From: Clostridium beijerinckii
GTDB taxonomy: Bacteria; Bacillota; Clostridia; Clostridiales; Clostridiaceae
Length of the DNA: 64,000 bases
Direction of reading: 5' to 3'
Assembly (NCBI RefSeq): GCF_018223745.1
Contig: NZ_CP073653.1
Location: 3,004,001-3,068,000 of the forward strand
Shown here: in pieces, positions 25,487 to 34,153 of the stretch
Layout: every line of letters begins with the position of its first letter
How positions within the stretch are numbered: position 1 is the stretch's first letter
Notes under the pieces: generated by a model
Seen by the model: only the letters and a program-made list of their open reading frames with translations
Databases searched by the model: none
Told to the model about the DNA's origin: nothing
Position numbers and translations under genes: made by a program

Positions 25487-25977
25487 CTGAACTCCACTCT
25501 CCTATTTCTTATATTATTATTATATAAAAATAATCTGCTAGATAAAAGGAGACCTTTTGCATATAAAAATGCAATAATTTTCCTAATATGTAGCTAACCC
25601 ACAATACAATACTTCTCTAAATATCAATCATTATTCAAAAATACTGCACTCTCCACTATTTTATCTCTAAGGGACATTTTATGAAAATCAAAAGTAATTT
25701 CATTTATCCTTTTATTCTTTGCAGTTAAAAAATTATCCATATAATCAAACAAGTATTATTCCACAAAACATTGTTCTCTCATTAAAATACTTTTCTCAAT
25801 ACTCAATTAAGTGGTATATTATAATGGAACTCGGGCATATTCAAGTAAATAACAAGTCAATGACACTATGGGATGTTCTTATATCAGAAAAGTTCCGTAT
25901 TGTATCATAGCTACTCTTTTTATATGTGTCTATTTTCTTCTATATGCCCTAATTAATAAACATAAGAGGTAATTTAC
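25487..25977. other. divergent intergenic region between PTS operon and fliB
   Basis: It contains the operon's upstream region with two small dyads (AAAAGG-TCT-CCTTTT and TTGCAT-ATAAAA-ATGCAA, about 25546-25575), which could be operator sites for the LicR-type activator. It also contains element C (25833-25949). No gene is supported. Confidence 0.35.
25833..25949. repeat. 117-bp MITE-like element, copy C
   Basis: It starts GGGCATATTCAAGTAAATAA (then CAAGTC, as in copies A and B) and ends with the inverted form ...CTTCTATATGCCC. The right half contains AAGTTCCGTATTGT and ACTCTTTTTATATGTGT, which recur in the hairpin cluster at about 60040-60130. It is therefore a hybrid between the A/B type and the cluster D type. 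It ends 28 bp before the fliB start codon. Confidence 0.55.
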
Positions 25978-27138
25978 ATGAAAACAATAGTACCCCATTA
26001 TTATAAAGATTTTAAATGCATCGCTTCAAAATGTACTGATACTTGTTGTGCTGGGTGGGAAATTATAATTGATGATGAAACATATAAGAATTATAACAAT
26101 GTAAGTGGTGAATTTGGTGAAAGATTAAGATCAAATTTAATATTATATGAAGATGGAGAGCCTGGTTTTGTATTACAAAATAATAACTGCCCGTTTTTAA
26201 ATAAAAATAACCTTTGTGATATCTATACTGAACTTGGAGAAAAAAGCTTATGTTATACATGCAAGACATACCCAAGGTTAATAGAGGAATACAGTAATTT
26301 ACGTGAGATGGGGGTATCTTTGTCCTGTCCTGAGGCTGCAAGATTAATTCTTCAAGGTCCTAAGCCAATTACTTTTGAAGTTTCAGACGATTATGAAGAG
26401 GAAAACCCATATGATGATATAAATTTTGATATTTCCATGCAGCTAATATCAGCTAGGAAAATGGCCTTAGATATTCTACAAGACCGATCTATAGATTTAA
26501 ATCATAGGATTGCATTAGTAATTAATTTTGCTCATGATATTCAAGAAGAAATAAATAAAAATGAACTATCAAAAATTAAAAATATAGTAAATAGATATTC
26601 TAGCGGATCTTATAAGAAAGAGCTTCTTAATAAGTTTGATAAGTATAAAGCAAAACAATCTTATAAGTATAAAAATATGCTTAAATGTATGAATGTGTAT
26701 AAAAATCTCAATCCTATTAATGATAACTGGCCACAAATACTAGATCATGCTATTGACTGTTTTTATAAAATAGACAATGTTACTTTTTATAAAAAACAAT
26801 ATGATGCTTTTAATGAATATTATAAAACTAGAACCTATGAATATGAACACTTAATGGTATATTTTATATTCCAATATTTTATGAAAGCTATTTTTGATGA
26901 AGAATTATGCTCTAAAGTTACACTAGCTGTCATGAGTTATCTCATTATTAAAGAGTTAAATGTAGTACGCTGGATTGATAATAATTATAACTTTGATATA
27001 AATGATCAAATAGACATAATGCATATGTATTCTAAGGAAGTTGAAAATTCAGAAAAAACCCTTTATGACCTTGAGGAAATGTTTAATACGAGCAGAATAT
27101 TTGATTTAGAACGATTACTTATTTTAATAATGAATTAG
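25978..27138 (+). CDS. fliB: flagellin lysine-N-methylase (FliB-like)
   Basis: 386 residues after an AAGAGGTAA site. The N-terminal third has the family's Cys-rich cluster: SKCTDTCCAGWEI (about 18-30), NNCPFLNKNNLCDIY (about 68-82), SLCYTCKTYPR (about 92) and SLSCPEAARL (about 116). These cysteines probably hold an Fe-S cluster in this family. FliB methylates lysine side chains of flagellin. No flagellar genes are nearby, so it is an orphan copy. It carries its own terminator. Confidence 0.87.
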   Translation: MKTIVPHYYKDFKCIASKCTDTCCAGWEIIIDDETYKNYNNVSGEFGERLRSNLILYEDGEPGFVLQNNNCPFLNKNNLCDIYTELGEKSLCYTCKTYPRLIEEYSNLREMGVSLSCPEAARLILQGPKPITFEVSDDYEEENPYDDINFDISMQLISARKMALDILQDRSIDLNHRIALVINFAHDIQEEINKNELSKIKNIVNRYSSGSYKKELLNKFDKYKAKQSYKYKNMLKCMNVYKNLNPINDNWPQILDHAIDCFYKIDNVTFYKKQYDAFNEYYKTRTYEYEHLMVYFIFQYFMKAIFDEELCSKVTLAVMSYLIIKELNVVRWIDNNYNFDINDQIDIMHMYSKEVENSEKTLYDLEEMFNTSRIFDLERLLILIMN

Positions 27139-27143
27139 AAATA

Positions 27144-27209
27144 ATGAGAGTATACGGAATACTTATATTTCACAGTAACGCCTAGTATTGGTGCTATACT
27201 CTCATTTTT
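27144..27209 (+). terminator. terminator of fliB
   Basis: Perfect arms ATGAGAGTATA (27144-27154) and TATACTCTCAT (27195-27205) with a 40-nt loop, followed by TTTT. It begins 6 bases after the fliB stop. Confidence 0.75.
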
Positions 27210-27464
27210 GACTATTAATAATTGTTCATCAAAATTTTAAAACCTTGTACAGTATTATTAGTTATAGAATAATCTCTACAGAGTCTTTTTGGTAAATACA
27301 CTATGAAATTAGTATATTTTTAGCTTTGCATCCTGTTTTCAAAATCAATATTCAAAATTTATATGTAGATACATTAGACATTTGAATATTTACAATTAAA
27401 GGTATATAATTAAAAAAATATAAAATTAACTATTTGTATATAAATATAAGGAGATGTATTTCTA

Positions 27465-27671
27465 GTGAATAAAGATGATGACCCTAGACATTGGAAACTT
27501 GGAGTTTTCTACTATAATCCAGATAATCCATCTGAATCTGTTGATAAGAGAAATGGTATAGGAAGCACTATTAATTTTGGAAGTAAAATTGGTAGACGTA
27601 TAATGGCATCTATTTTGTCTATTCCAGTTATAATAATATTATTAGTATTTGCTGCTTTTAGATTTTTTTAA
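27465..27671 (+). CDS. small DUF5808-like membrane protein
   Basis: 68 residues from a GTG start with an AGGAGATG site upstream. The N-terminal half DPRHWKLGVFYYNPDNPS, followed closely by KRNGIGSTINFGSK, is the DUF5808 signature (W-K-x-G-x-F-Y-x-N-P-x-D then K-R-x-G-x-G-x-T-x-N). The C-terminus is one membrane helix (about 48-66). The domain often occurs at the end of larger membrane proteins; here it stands alone. Function unknown. Confidence 0.75.
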   Translation: MNKDDDPRHWKLGVFYYNPDNPSESVDKRNGIGSTINFGSKIGRRIMASILSIPVIIILLVFAAFRFF

Positions 27672-27776
27672 TAATACAAAATTTTAAAGTTTGAATCAGA
27701 ATATACTTGTAAAATGACACGTTTAAGAAGTAATAAATATTGGTTTTAGGCGATAAAATAAAAATGTTTAAAATAT

Positions 27777-27835
27777 AAAGGATTAAAAATATTAAGCGAA
27801 GTTAATTAAACCTGCCTTAGTATTTTTAATCCTTT
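27777..27835. terminator. bidirectional terminator between convergent genes
   Basis: A perfect 15-bp inverted repeat (AAAGGATTAAAAATA / TATTTTTAATCCTTT) with a 29-nt loop. It serves the DUF5808 gene on plus and the lipase gene on minus. Confidence 0.75.
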
Positions 27836-27877
27836 ATTTATAAGCTATAATGCTTCATATAAATTTTATAATACTAC

Positions 27878-29323
27878 CTAAAAACCCTTATTTTTAAGAT
27901 CTGATACAATTTCCACATATTTTTCTATTACATCAAAGTCTTTATAGTCATCTCTTCTTAGATCTATAATATCTCCATGAGAGATTCCACGCCTTCGTTT
28001 ATTTCTCAATACCCCTTTAAATTCTCCCCATTTAGCAGATTCAATAGATACCAGACCATCATTTTCACCTTCTGTTAACTTTACTAAAATATATGGTATT
28101 ACAACAACATAATCACTAAATATATTTCTAACTACAGATGTGTAACTTTGATAATACACCCCATCTACGTCTTTTACCTCTTCATTGAATTTTTTACTAT
28201 GATACGTTGAAAACTGTCTGCTTGCAGTATAAAAGTCAGGATTCTTATCACCTAGAAATCTATAACGCTTATCAAAAAATCTTGCAATGGATTTATAAAT
28301 TCTATCAGGAATTTTGCAAGCAAGATCAACAAACTTACATCCTCTGTGTGGAGATGATATCATAGTTAATGATGCAACGTAATCTCCCATTTTTAATTTG
28401 CTAATCATATAACGTGAATCTAGTCCACCTTTTGAGTGTGCAATAATATTTACCTTTTCACATCCTGTTTCTTTCAATATACCTAATATTTTATTTTTTA
28501 TATCTTCTGCATTATACTCAACTGTTCCCCAAGCTTCCTGATTTCCATAATAAACTGTGGCTCCATTACGAATTAACTCTTTAGGTATCCTGCCCCAGTA
28601 ATTAATATATTTTAAATCTCTAAAACCTACACCATGAACTAATACAAGAGGATATTTTGTTTTACATACTTCTGAATCAACACGCGCTTCATGATTAATT
28701 ACTTTATAACACTCATGATCATATTCTATTGCTGCAATGTGACAAGCATATAACATCACAAAAATATTTACGATTGGAATAAGACTCCAAAAGCCTACTA
28801 TAAGTCTTTTTACAATATTTAATCTTCTTGAAGTACATAAAATTCTTAGCATTCCATTGATAATTAAAATAATAATGTTTAACATAACAATAATACTATC
28901 AATTACTAATATATGTTCTGGAATTGCTAATCTTTGCATTATTGTATTTCCTATTAAATATATAATAATTTGAACAAATGCTGTATATAATCCATATAAA
29001 ACAAGACATCTTCCGCCTAACATTATTCTTAATCTAAAGTTTACTATTTGCTTTTTATTATTTGGAATTATGTTTATTTTTATAAAAATATATAGAATAA
29101 AAATAATTATCTCCGTTAAAATAGTCCATCTGTATATAGCATTATCTTGTCCAAATTTGCTATGTTGGATTAAAAAATATCCTAACGCAACAATATGTGG
29201 CGCAAATATAAAATATATATACATTAAAATCTTATGTAGCAAATTTAATTTTTTCGTGATATCCAAGAATATGGCGCTAAGCGTTATTAGTGTTAATGCA
29301 AAAATCACTATAATTTCGGTCAT
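27878..29323 (-). CDS. membrane-anchored alpha/beta-hydrolase (lipase/esterase-like)
   Basis: 481 residues. The first 210 hold about six hydrophobic helices. The C-terminal half is an alpha/beta hydrolase with LVLVHGVGFRD (oxyanion loop, about 228), NIIAHSKGGLDSRYM (Ser nucleophile in G/A-x-S-x-G form, about 297) and TMISSPHRGCKFVD. A late NDGLVSIESAKWG and RGISHGDIIDL supply the likely acid and His. The lipase-like part resembles PGAP1-type or triacylglycerol lipases; the membrane part is unusual. It may act on lipids at the membrane surface. Single gene. Confidence 0.8.
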   Translation of the reverse strand: MTEIIVIFALTLITLSAIFLDITKKLNLLHKILMYIYFIFAPHIVALGYFLIQHSKFGQDNAIYRWTILTEIIIFILYIFIKINIIPNNKKQIVNFRLRIMLGGRCLVLYGLYTAFVQIIIYLIGNTIMQRLAIPEHILVIDSIIVMLNIIILIINGMLRILCTSRRLNIVKRLIVGFWSLIPIVNIFVMLYACHIAAIEYDHECYKVINHEARVDSEVCKTKYPLVLVHGVGFRDLKYINYWGRIPKELIRNGATVYYGNQEAWGTVEYNAEDIKNKILGILKETGCEKVNIIAHSKGGLDSRYMISKLKMGDYVASLTMISSPHRGCKFVDLACKIPDRIYKSIARFFDKRYRFLGDKNPDFYTASRQFSTYHSKKFNEEVKDVDGVYYQSYTSVVRNIFSDYVVVIPYILVKLTEGENDGLVSIESAKWGEFKGVLRNKRRRGISHGDIIDLRRDDYKDFDVIEKYVEIVSDLKNKGF

Positions 29324-29675
29324 ATTTTCTCCTTTCTTTAATTATAATTCTTATTAAACATTTCAATTTTACCATATTATGTGATAAAACCCTATAATTT
29401 TAAGAAGGATATGTATATGAAATGATTACAAAAGCATTTTTAATGATATTATTTTAGTTATAAGAATCAGTTTAATATTTATGATAATATTGAAATAGAT
29501 TTGAATTCTATTGATATTTGAGGTAACATATTTAAAGCTAAGATTTTCTAAATTCAAGAAAATCTTAGCTTAATTTATTCTTACTACGTCTCAATGCCTA
29601 GGAGTATATTTAATATAAATTTTTATCTATTAATACAAAATAGAGCAACCATTCTACATTTAACGTTTCTACTAT
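29324..29675. other. intergenic region with terminator
   Basis: No gene is seen. It holds only the perfect hairpin at 29535-29571 and AT-rich sequence containing the upstream region of the lipase gene. Confidence 0.4.
29535..29571 (-). terminator. terminator after the monooxygenase-like gene
   Basis: A perfect 15-bp inverted repeat (AAGCTAAGATTTTCT / AGAAAATCTTAGCTT). Similar hairpins with the AGCT(A/G)AGA stem occur at 34578-34614 and 49433-49467. The T-tract is weak on both sides. Confidence 0.6.
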
Positions 29676-29963
29676 TTAAGGAACAGGAATGTATGTAGCT
29701 TTATCTCTCGGAGCTGAAAACAACTGTTCAACTGTATTTATCCATTTTTTAAAGTGTTCGGTTTCCATATGTTTGTTCACATCGTCTTCTGATTTATAGC
29801 CTTCGTAAAGTAAAAACCTAGTTGAATCATCTTTGCATTGAAAAAAATCAAAGCATATAATTCCTTTTTCTTTCAATGAATTATTTTTATTTTCCTTAGT
29901 TGCTTTAATAAACTCTTCTATGTGACCTTGTTTTACATAAATTGTTACACTTTTTACTATCAT
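29676..29963 (-). CDS. antibiotic-biosynthesis-monooxygenase-like (ABM) protein
   Basis: 95 residues with a dimeric ferredoxin-like ABM fold: strand MIVKSVTIYVKQGHIEEFI, a helix with EENKN-type charges, then FDFFQCKDDSTRFLLYEGYKSEDD and HMETEHFKKWI with the conserved His of the C-terminal helix. Members act as cofactor-free quinol oxygenases, heme-related proteins or LsrG-like isomerases; the activity here cannot be assigned. It has an extended -10 promoter (30007-30017) and its own terminator. Confidence 0.75.
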   Translation of the reverse strand: MIVKSVTIYVKQGHIEEFIKATKENKNNSLKEKGIICFDFFQCKDDSTRFLLYEGYKSEDDVNKHMETEHFKKWINTVEQLFSAPRDKATYIPVP

Positions 29964-30006
29964 AATTAATCCCCCTTTATATGCAAAATAAAATTTTAAT
30001 AAACTA

Positions 30007-30017
30007 ATTATAGCATA
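30007..30017 (-). promoter_or_regulatory. extended -10 promoter for the ABM gene
   Basis: TATGCTATAAT on the minus strand, 44 bases from the start. It is identical with its flanks to the kinase promoter at 8037-8047. Confidence 0.5.
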
Positions 30018-30109
30018 TTAGGTAAGTATTTCATTATTGACTACAGATAGATGTATATTATATACAGCATTTTCTAACTTTATAGACTGCTTATTCACTG
30101 AATATTTTT

Positions 30110-30565
30110 TTATAATATAGGCACACAAATCTCGCAATAATGGTTACTTATCATTTGCATGGTATAACGTTCAATAATCTTTCTTTTATCATCAATTTTA
30201 TAATTTCTTTTTGATAACTCCGAAAATATTTCAAGCCATGCTTTTTGTATAGCATCTACTGTATGATTTATTTTAAACACACAATATTTTCCACCAATAG
30301 TTTTTCCAATGTTAATATTCTTACTTTCAAAATCAAATTCATCAGAAACAACTAGACATGCATCATAGCGGCAATCTGCAGGTTCTGTAATCTCAGGATT
30401 ATCTTGAGTTATTCCTAGGATTATTGACCTTTCATTAAATAAGCTATTTTCTTCAGCCCAGCTTTTCAATTTTTCCATTACTTGCACATTTTCTAAACCA
30501 TAAGGACCTACTTTCCTTATATAAGCAATTTCATATTCTGGTATCATTTCAATATTAATGTCCAT
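30110..30565 (-). CDS. stand-alone GyrI-like effector-binding protein
   Basis: 151 residues matching the GyrI/SbmC effector domain without a DNA-binding part. Seen are MDINIEMIPEYEIAYIRKVGPYG (first strand and the VGPYG turn), ILGITQDNPEITEPADCRYDAC (the family's P-x-x-C-R-Y-D block, about residue 58), IGGKYCVFKINHT (about 88) and a final EICVPI strand. Such domains bind small molecules; SbmC binds gyrase and some are hydrolases or drug-binding proteins. It is the first of three similar genes at 30.1-31.8 kb. Confidence 0.83.
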   Translation of the reverse strand: MDINIEMIPEYEIAYIRKVGPYGLENVQVMEKLKSWAEENSLFNERSIILGITQDNPEITEPADCRYDACLVVSDEFDFESKNINIGKTIGGKYCVFKINHTVDAIQKAWLEIFSELSKRNYKIDDKRKIIERYTMQMISNHYCEICVPIL

Positions 30566-30650
30566 ACTTTACCTTCTTTATTAATAATGTACACCGGTGC
30601 CTGAATTCATAATATAATGCTTTAAAATGTATTTCAACTTATTTTTTATT

Positions 30651-31109
30651 TTACTGAACAGAAATATATAAATAACAATGTGCATTTCCATCTTTTGCGT
30701 ATTCACTAGGAACAGTGATTTCATAATCCTCCGAAAATGCCCTCTTTATATCTCCTAATTTTTGCTCACTCCATACCTTTTCCCATGCTTTTTTTGCACA
30801 CACATCTATTTTCCCATCCTCATCTCTTTCATCATATTTTTTATATAGGCCTGTTCTCACTTTCATTTCCATTTTCTCAAAAAAATCAGGTGTTACATTC
30901 ATTATTGTAAGGTCATAATCCCCTCTTTCATCACTAGAATAGTTGCTATATTTTGAAATTGGAGAAGCATCTTTTTGAAGTATATGTTCACTATCAAAAA
31001 GAAGAGGTAATTTACCACTTACAATATCCCCCCATAGTTCATCAATCATTTTTATTCCCTCATCAGAATTATTTGTTCTTATTGTTATATCTTTCAATTT
31101 ATATGCCAT
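30651..31109 (-). CDS. GyrI-like/effector-binding domain protein
   Basis: 152 residues, single domain. The YKLKDITIRTNNSDEGIKMID start, YDLTIMNVTPDFFEKMEM centre and final HCYLYISVQ strand fit the small-molecule-binding fold of AraC-type effector domains, though more weakly than its neighbours. Residues such as VCAKKAWEKVW match the helix preceding the last strands. It has an AGGAGA-type ribosome-binding site. Function unknown. It lies between two clearer GyrI-like genes. Confidence 0.55.
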   Translation of the reverse strand: MAYKLKDITIRTNNSDEGIKMIDELWGDIVSGKLPLLFDSEHILQKDASPISKYSNYSSDERGDYDLTIMNVTPDFFEKMEMKVRTGLYKKYDERDEDGKIDVCAKKAWEKVWSEQKLGDIKRAFSEDYEITVPSEYAKDGNAHCYLYISVQ

Positions 31110-31171
31110 AGTATTTCTCCTTTATTGTATAAATAATTATTGATTTTACCTCTTGTACAAATTTAAGTTTA

Positions 31172-31792
31172 TTATTTAGTTACCGTATATCTTAATACTG
31201 TTTTTAATTTATCTCTTTCAACTTTTCTAGCGTCTGATAAATATATTTCTCTATGAACTAAGCTTCTAATCTTCAAATTATTTTCGTTAATATAGTCTTT
31301 CATCTTACTAAAAGTTTCTGGTTCAGCATCATAAGAACCTATGTGTAGCATTTGAACTGATAATCCATCTTCTATTTCATCAAAATAAACTTCTTCTAAT
31401 AATTTATCTGGCTTCTTCTTATTAACAATTTCAAAGGCTTTCTCTGTTACTTCTTCGTTTACAAAATATGGTTGTTTTATCATTATTGTATATATCAGTT
31501 CATCTTTATTAAATACCTTACTACTCTTACCGCTTTCAGTCATATCCCATAATCCTTCTAACGGATAAACAGTATATTCAAAATATCCATTAGGTATAAA
31601 ACCACTTTTAGGCATCATTCTTACTGCATAAGCAAGAGAGTATAATACAGCAATTCTATTAGAAAAATCCCCATTATTCGAATTCCCTTTTCCCTTAATA
31701 CAGAAATATTTTGCTTTAGGAATTTTAACTAAAGCTGGTTTTTCTCTTGGCAGATAGATCTCTTTTTCCTCTTTTCTCCATTCATATTTCAA
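31172..31792 (-). CDS. GyrI-like small-molecule-binding protein
   Basis: 207 residues from a TTG start (31790-31792) six bases after GGAGGTG; an ATG further upstream would put that site inside the gene. KYEWRKEEKEIYLPREKP, then PKAKYFCIKGKGN, RIAVLYSLAYAVRMMPKS and a WDMTESGK loop are hallmarks of the long GyrI-like family found in Firmicutes. It ends with the VHREIYLSDARKVERDKLKT block, also typical. Members bind heme or other small molecules in some studied cases; the ligand is not known here. Confidence 0.82.
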   Translation of the reverse strand: MKYEWRKEEKEIYLPREKPALVKIPKAKYFCIKGKGNSNNGDFSNRIAVLYSLAYAVRMMPKSGFIPNGYFEYTVYPLEGLWDMTESGKSSKVFNKDELIYTIMIKQPYFVNEEVTEKAFEIVNKKKPDKLLEEVYFDEIEDGLSVQMLHIGSYDAEPETFSKMKDYINENNLKIRSLVHREIYLSDARKVERDKLKTVLRYTVTK

Positions 31793-31866
31793 AATCAACA
31801 CCTCCATAATCATTATAAATTGCTAAATATGACAACATGCTGTCATATTATAAATAAATCTTAATA

Positions 31867-32334
31867 CTAACACCATATAAGTTCATTAATACTTATATTA
31901 GGATTTCTATATCTTCTTCTTTTCTTAGTTTTCGTTTTCCATTGAATTGCTTCTTTTGGACAGTATTGAATACAAGCTGCACACTGCTCGCAATTATGTT
32001 TCCATACTGGCTTATTAATATTAAATTGTATGTTATTAACAGGGCAAATTTTTTCACATAATCTGCAGCCATTACAATTATCATTAACCCAAAAATCTTT
32101 ATCTCTTAGATGTAGGTTTTTCACTATCTTGTCAGTAGTTTTGATAAAAATCCTATCAATTAATGTATCAAATATCAATGGGCTAACTTCACATTTGTAG
32201 TTTTCGTGTTTTGTAACTATATTAGCTATATGTTTTACTTTATATTTTTCTTTTTGGAAAATTTTGTTTTTCAATAGAAATTGATCCAAAGGCAAAAATA
32301 TTATTAGCATTGCAAAAAATGCCACAAAACTCAT
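31867..32334 (-). CDS. EFR1-like ferredoxin, missing its flavodoxin domain
   Basis: 155 residues. The C-terminal half has two 4Fe-4S motifs, CNGCRLCEKICP (about 86-97) and CEQCAACIQYCP (about 114-125), and ends with KKRRRYRNPNISINELI, the EFR1-family tail. EFR1 proteins are usually about 260 residues with an N-terminal flavodoxin domain. Here only a hydrophobic stub (FFAMLIIFLPLDQFL) precedes the middle region, with no TGN flavin motif. The gene therefore looks 5'-truncated. An 8-bp inverted repeat (ATGCCACA/TGTGGCAT) spans the start. It may be non-functional or a residual electron carrier. Confidence 0.7.
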   Translation of the reverse strand: MSFVAFFAMLIIFLPLDQFLLKNKIFQKEKYKVKHIANIVTKHENYKCEVSPLIFDTLIDRIFIKTTDKIVKNLHLRDKDFWVNDNCNGCRLCEKICPVNNIQFNINKPVWKHNCEQCAACIQYCPKEAIQWKTKTKKRRRYRNPNISINELIWC

Positions 32335-32501
32335 TATGAATAATGTGGCATATCGATTTATGCATATTGGGGTTTAATTAACCTAATATTATAATATAGG
32401 AATATCATCTTAACCACCAAATATTCTTGTAATTTACATCAAAAAGTTAAATACTAAATTTCTAAACTCTTTTCTATTACTAAACATGGCTGGATAATTT
32501 A

Positions 32502-32597
32502 CATTTTAAATTGTAAAAAAGTTTTATTTAAAACAATGTTTCTTTAAAAGAATATTTAATTGAAACATTGAACATTCATTTATTTTTAATAAGGTTT
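32502..32597 (-). repeat. dispersed repeat R2 (copy 2 of 3)
   Basis: It shares AAATTGTAAAAAAGTTTTAT and the following roughly 70 bp with R1 (521-612), about three-quarters identical by eye. It ends at the stop codon of the YkvA gene, as R1 ends in the 3' part of a membrane-protein gene. It may provide a 3'-end structure, but its hairpin potential is weak. Confidence 0.6.
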
Positions 32598-32600
32598 CAT

Positions 32601-32963
32601 TTAAATAAGTTTTAATGTTAGAAATATTAACGCTATCCATACTAATAAAATCGGTATGGCAAAATACCACCTTTTAGGTTTTCCGCTAATCCATAAGTTT
32701 TCTGCTTCAATTTTACATTTGCTAAGTACTTCTTCTGGTATAAATTTTATTGTTATTGCAATAAGTATTGGAAGTAAAATTATATCATCTAGCAAACCTA
32801 TAACTGGTATAAAATCAGGTATAAGATCAATTGGTGATAACGCATATATAATTGTAATCATAGCAAAAACTTTTGCAATTACTGGTGTTTCCTTCTTTCT
32901 TAATGATATATATACGGCAGGTATATCTGATTTTAATTTTCTCGCTCTGTCTTTTAGTCCCAA
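32601..32963 (-). CDS. YkvA-family (DUF1232) membrane protein
   Basis: 120 residues. The DUF1232 core is evident: ALSPIDLIPDFIPVIGLLDDIILLPILI (about residues 42-70) with the conserved SPIDLIPD and GLLDD elements. Another C-terminal membrane helix follows (about 98-118). The N-terminus is basic. The function of the family is unknown. Its stop codon directly adjoins dispersed repeat R2. Confidence 0.9.
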   Translation of the reverse strand: MGLKDRARKLKSDIPAVYISLRKKETPVIAKVFAMITIIYALSPIDLIPDFIPVIGLLDDIILLPILIAITIKFIPEEVLSKCKIEAENLWISGKPKRWYFAIPILLVWIALIFLTLKLI

Positions 32964-33121
32964 ATTTAAATCTCCTTTAATAAGATTGTTTTTACAATTC
33001 TTTTTGACTTTATATTATGTATGCTGCAATATCCTTAAATTTATGCAAAATTAAAAATCACTTAGATAAATATTAAATCTATTTTATTTCTAATCTTAAA
33101 ATAAAATAGACTTAATATTGT

Positions 33122-34153
33122 TTATTCCAACAGAGACTTTATTCTTGGATCATCTTTAACAAAATCAATATTCTTTCTTTTTCTTAATACCCTTTTTACT
33201 AAATCTTTATATTTATCTTTGGTCCAATTATTAGTCACATCAAATTTCATATGCTTATATAATTTTGATTTAATAGAGTCATCCATTGTACTTGCTTCAT
33301 TTACCATATTTATAACCATCTCTATAGTTTTTTCTTTATCTTTTTTTTCTATTGCCAAAGATAAATCTAATTCATATTTATGGTACGCTCCTAAATCAAA
33401 TACCTCAGCAATCTTTTTAGCACGATCTATGTATTCTGCTGCCTCTCTAAATTTCCTTTCCTTATACAATAGCCTTATTATAAGAGATAATACAGCAAAT
33501 GTTTCGTCACCATTTTTTCTTAACTTATCTTCATAAATACCATAAGCCTCATCTATTTTATCCATACTTTCAAATAATATTGCTTGTTGAATTTTTTTAT
33601 CTACGTCTACTTCTGGAATTTTATCTAATACTTCCTGAGCCTTTTCATATTCTTTTTTCTCCCTATAAATTGCTGCTAAATCTAATTTTGCCATAGAAGC
33701 TGTTTTTTCCTTATTACCAGCTACTACAATTTCAAGCCAAGCAATAATTTTTCTTTCATATTTTTCTTTTTCCTCAATTTGAGGTCCTAACAAATATATT
33801 CTTAGCACTTCTGATATCATTAATATTAATTCATCACAACCTGGATATTGTTTAATCAAATCATTGCCTTTCTCAAAAGCTTTTTTAATTCCCTCTCTTG
33901 ATGCAGTTTCACCTACCTCTTTTGTAAGTTTTTTTACTTCCGTATCTGTTAATTCCTCATTAAATGTCAATAAAGTGTTAACATCTATTTTTAAGACACG
34001 TGCAAGAGGTGGCAGCAATGTTATATCTGGATATGAAACTCCATTTTCCCACTTATTTACTGCTGGAGTACTTACATTTAAATAATCAGCAACCTGCTCT
34101 TGAGTAAGATTTTCCTTTTTTCTATAATGCCTAATAACTTCACTTATAATCAT
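33122..34153 (-). CDS. XRE-family regulator with TPR-like domain
   Basis: 343 residues from the ATG at 34151-34153, with GAGGAGTT eight bases upstream; the longer frame lacks a site. Residues 1-65 are a Cro/C1 helix-turn-helix (IRHYRKKENLTQEQVADYLNVSTPAVNKWENG). Residues 100-340 are helical with TPR-like pairs (AAIYREKKEYEKAQEVLDKI, LLYKERKFREAAEYIDRAKKI). Proteins of this shape include peptide-responsive regulators, but many related clostridial copies have no peptide gene beside them, and none is seen here. No adjacent target gene is evident. Confidence 0.83.
   Translation of the reverse strand: MIISEVIRHYRKKENLTQEQVADYLNVSTPAVNKWENGVSYPDITLLPPLARVLKIDVNTLLTFNEELTDTEVKKLTKEVGETASREGIKKAFEKGNDLIKQYPGCDELILMISEVLRIYLLGPQIEEKEKYERKIIAWLEIVVAGNKEKTASMAKLDLAAIYREKKEYEKAQEVLDKIPEVDVDKKIQQAILFESMDKIDEAYGIYEDKLRKNGDETFAVLSLIIRLLYKERKFREAAEYIDRAKKIAEVFDLGAYHKYELDLSLAIEKKDKEKTIEMVINMVNEASTMDDSIKSKLYKHMKFDVTNNWTKDKYKDLVKRVLRKRKNIDFVKDDPRIKSLLE

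Noticed and set aside
25719..25910. 63-codon plus-strand ORF upstream of fliB
   Set aside because: It runs across element C, has no ribosome-binding site and no protein-like pattern.
31893..32084. 63-codon minus-strand ORF within the ferredoxin gene
   Set aside because: It is in another frame of the EFR1-like gene, whose Fe-S motifs show the true frame.
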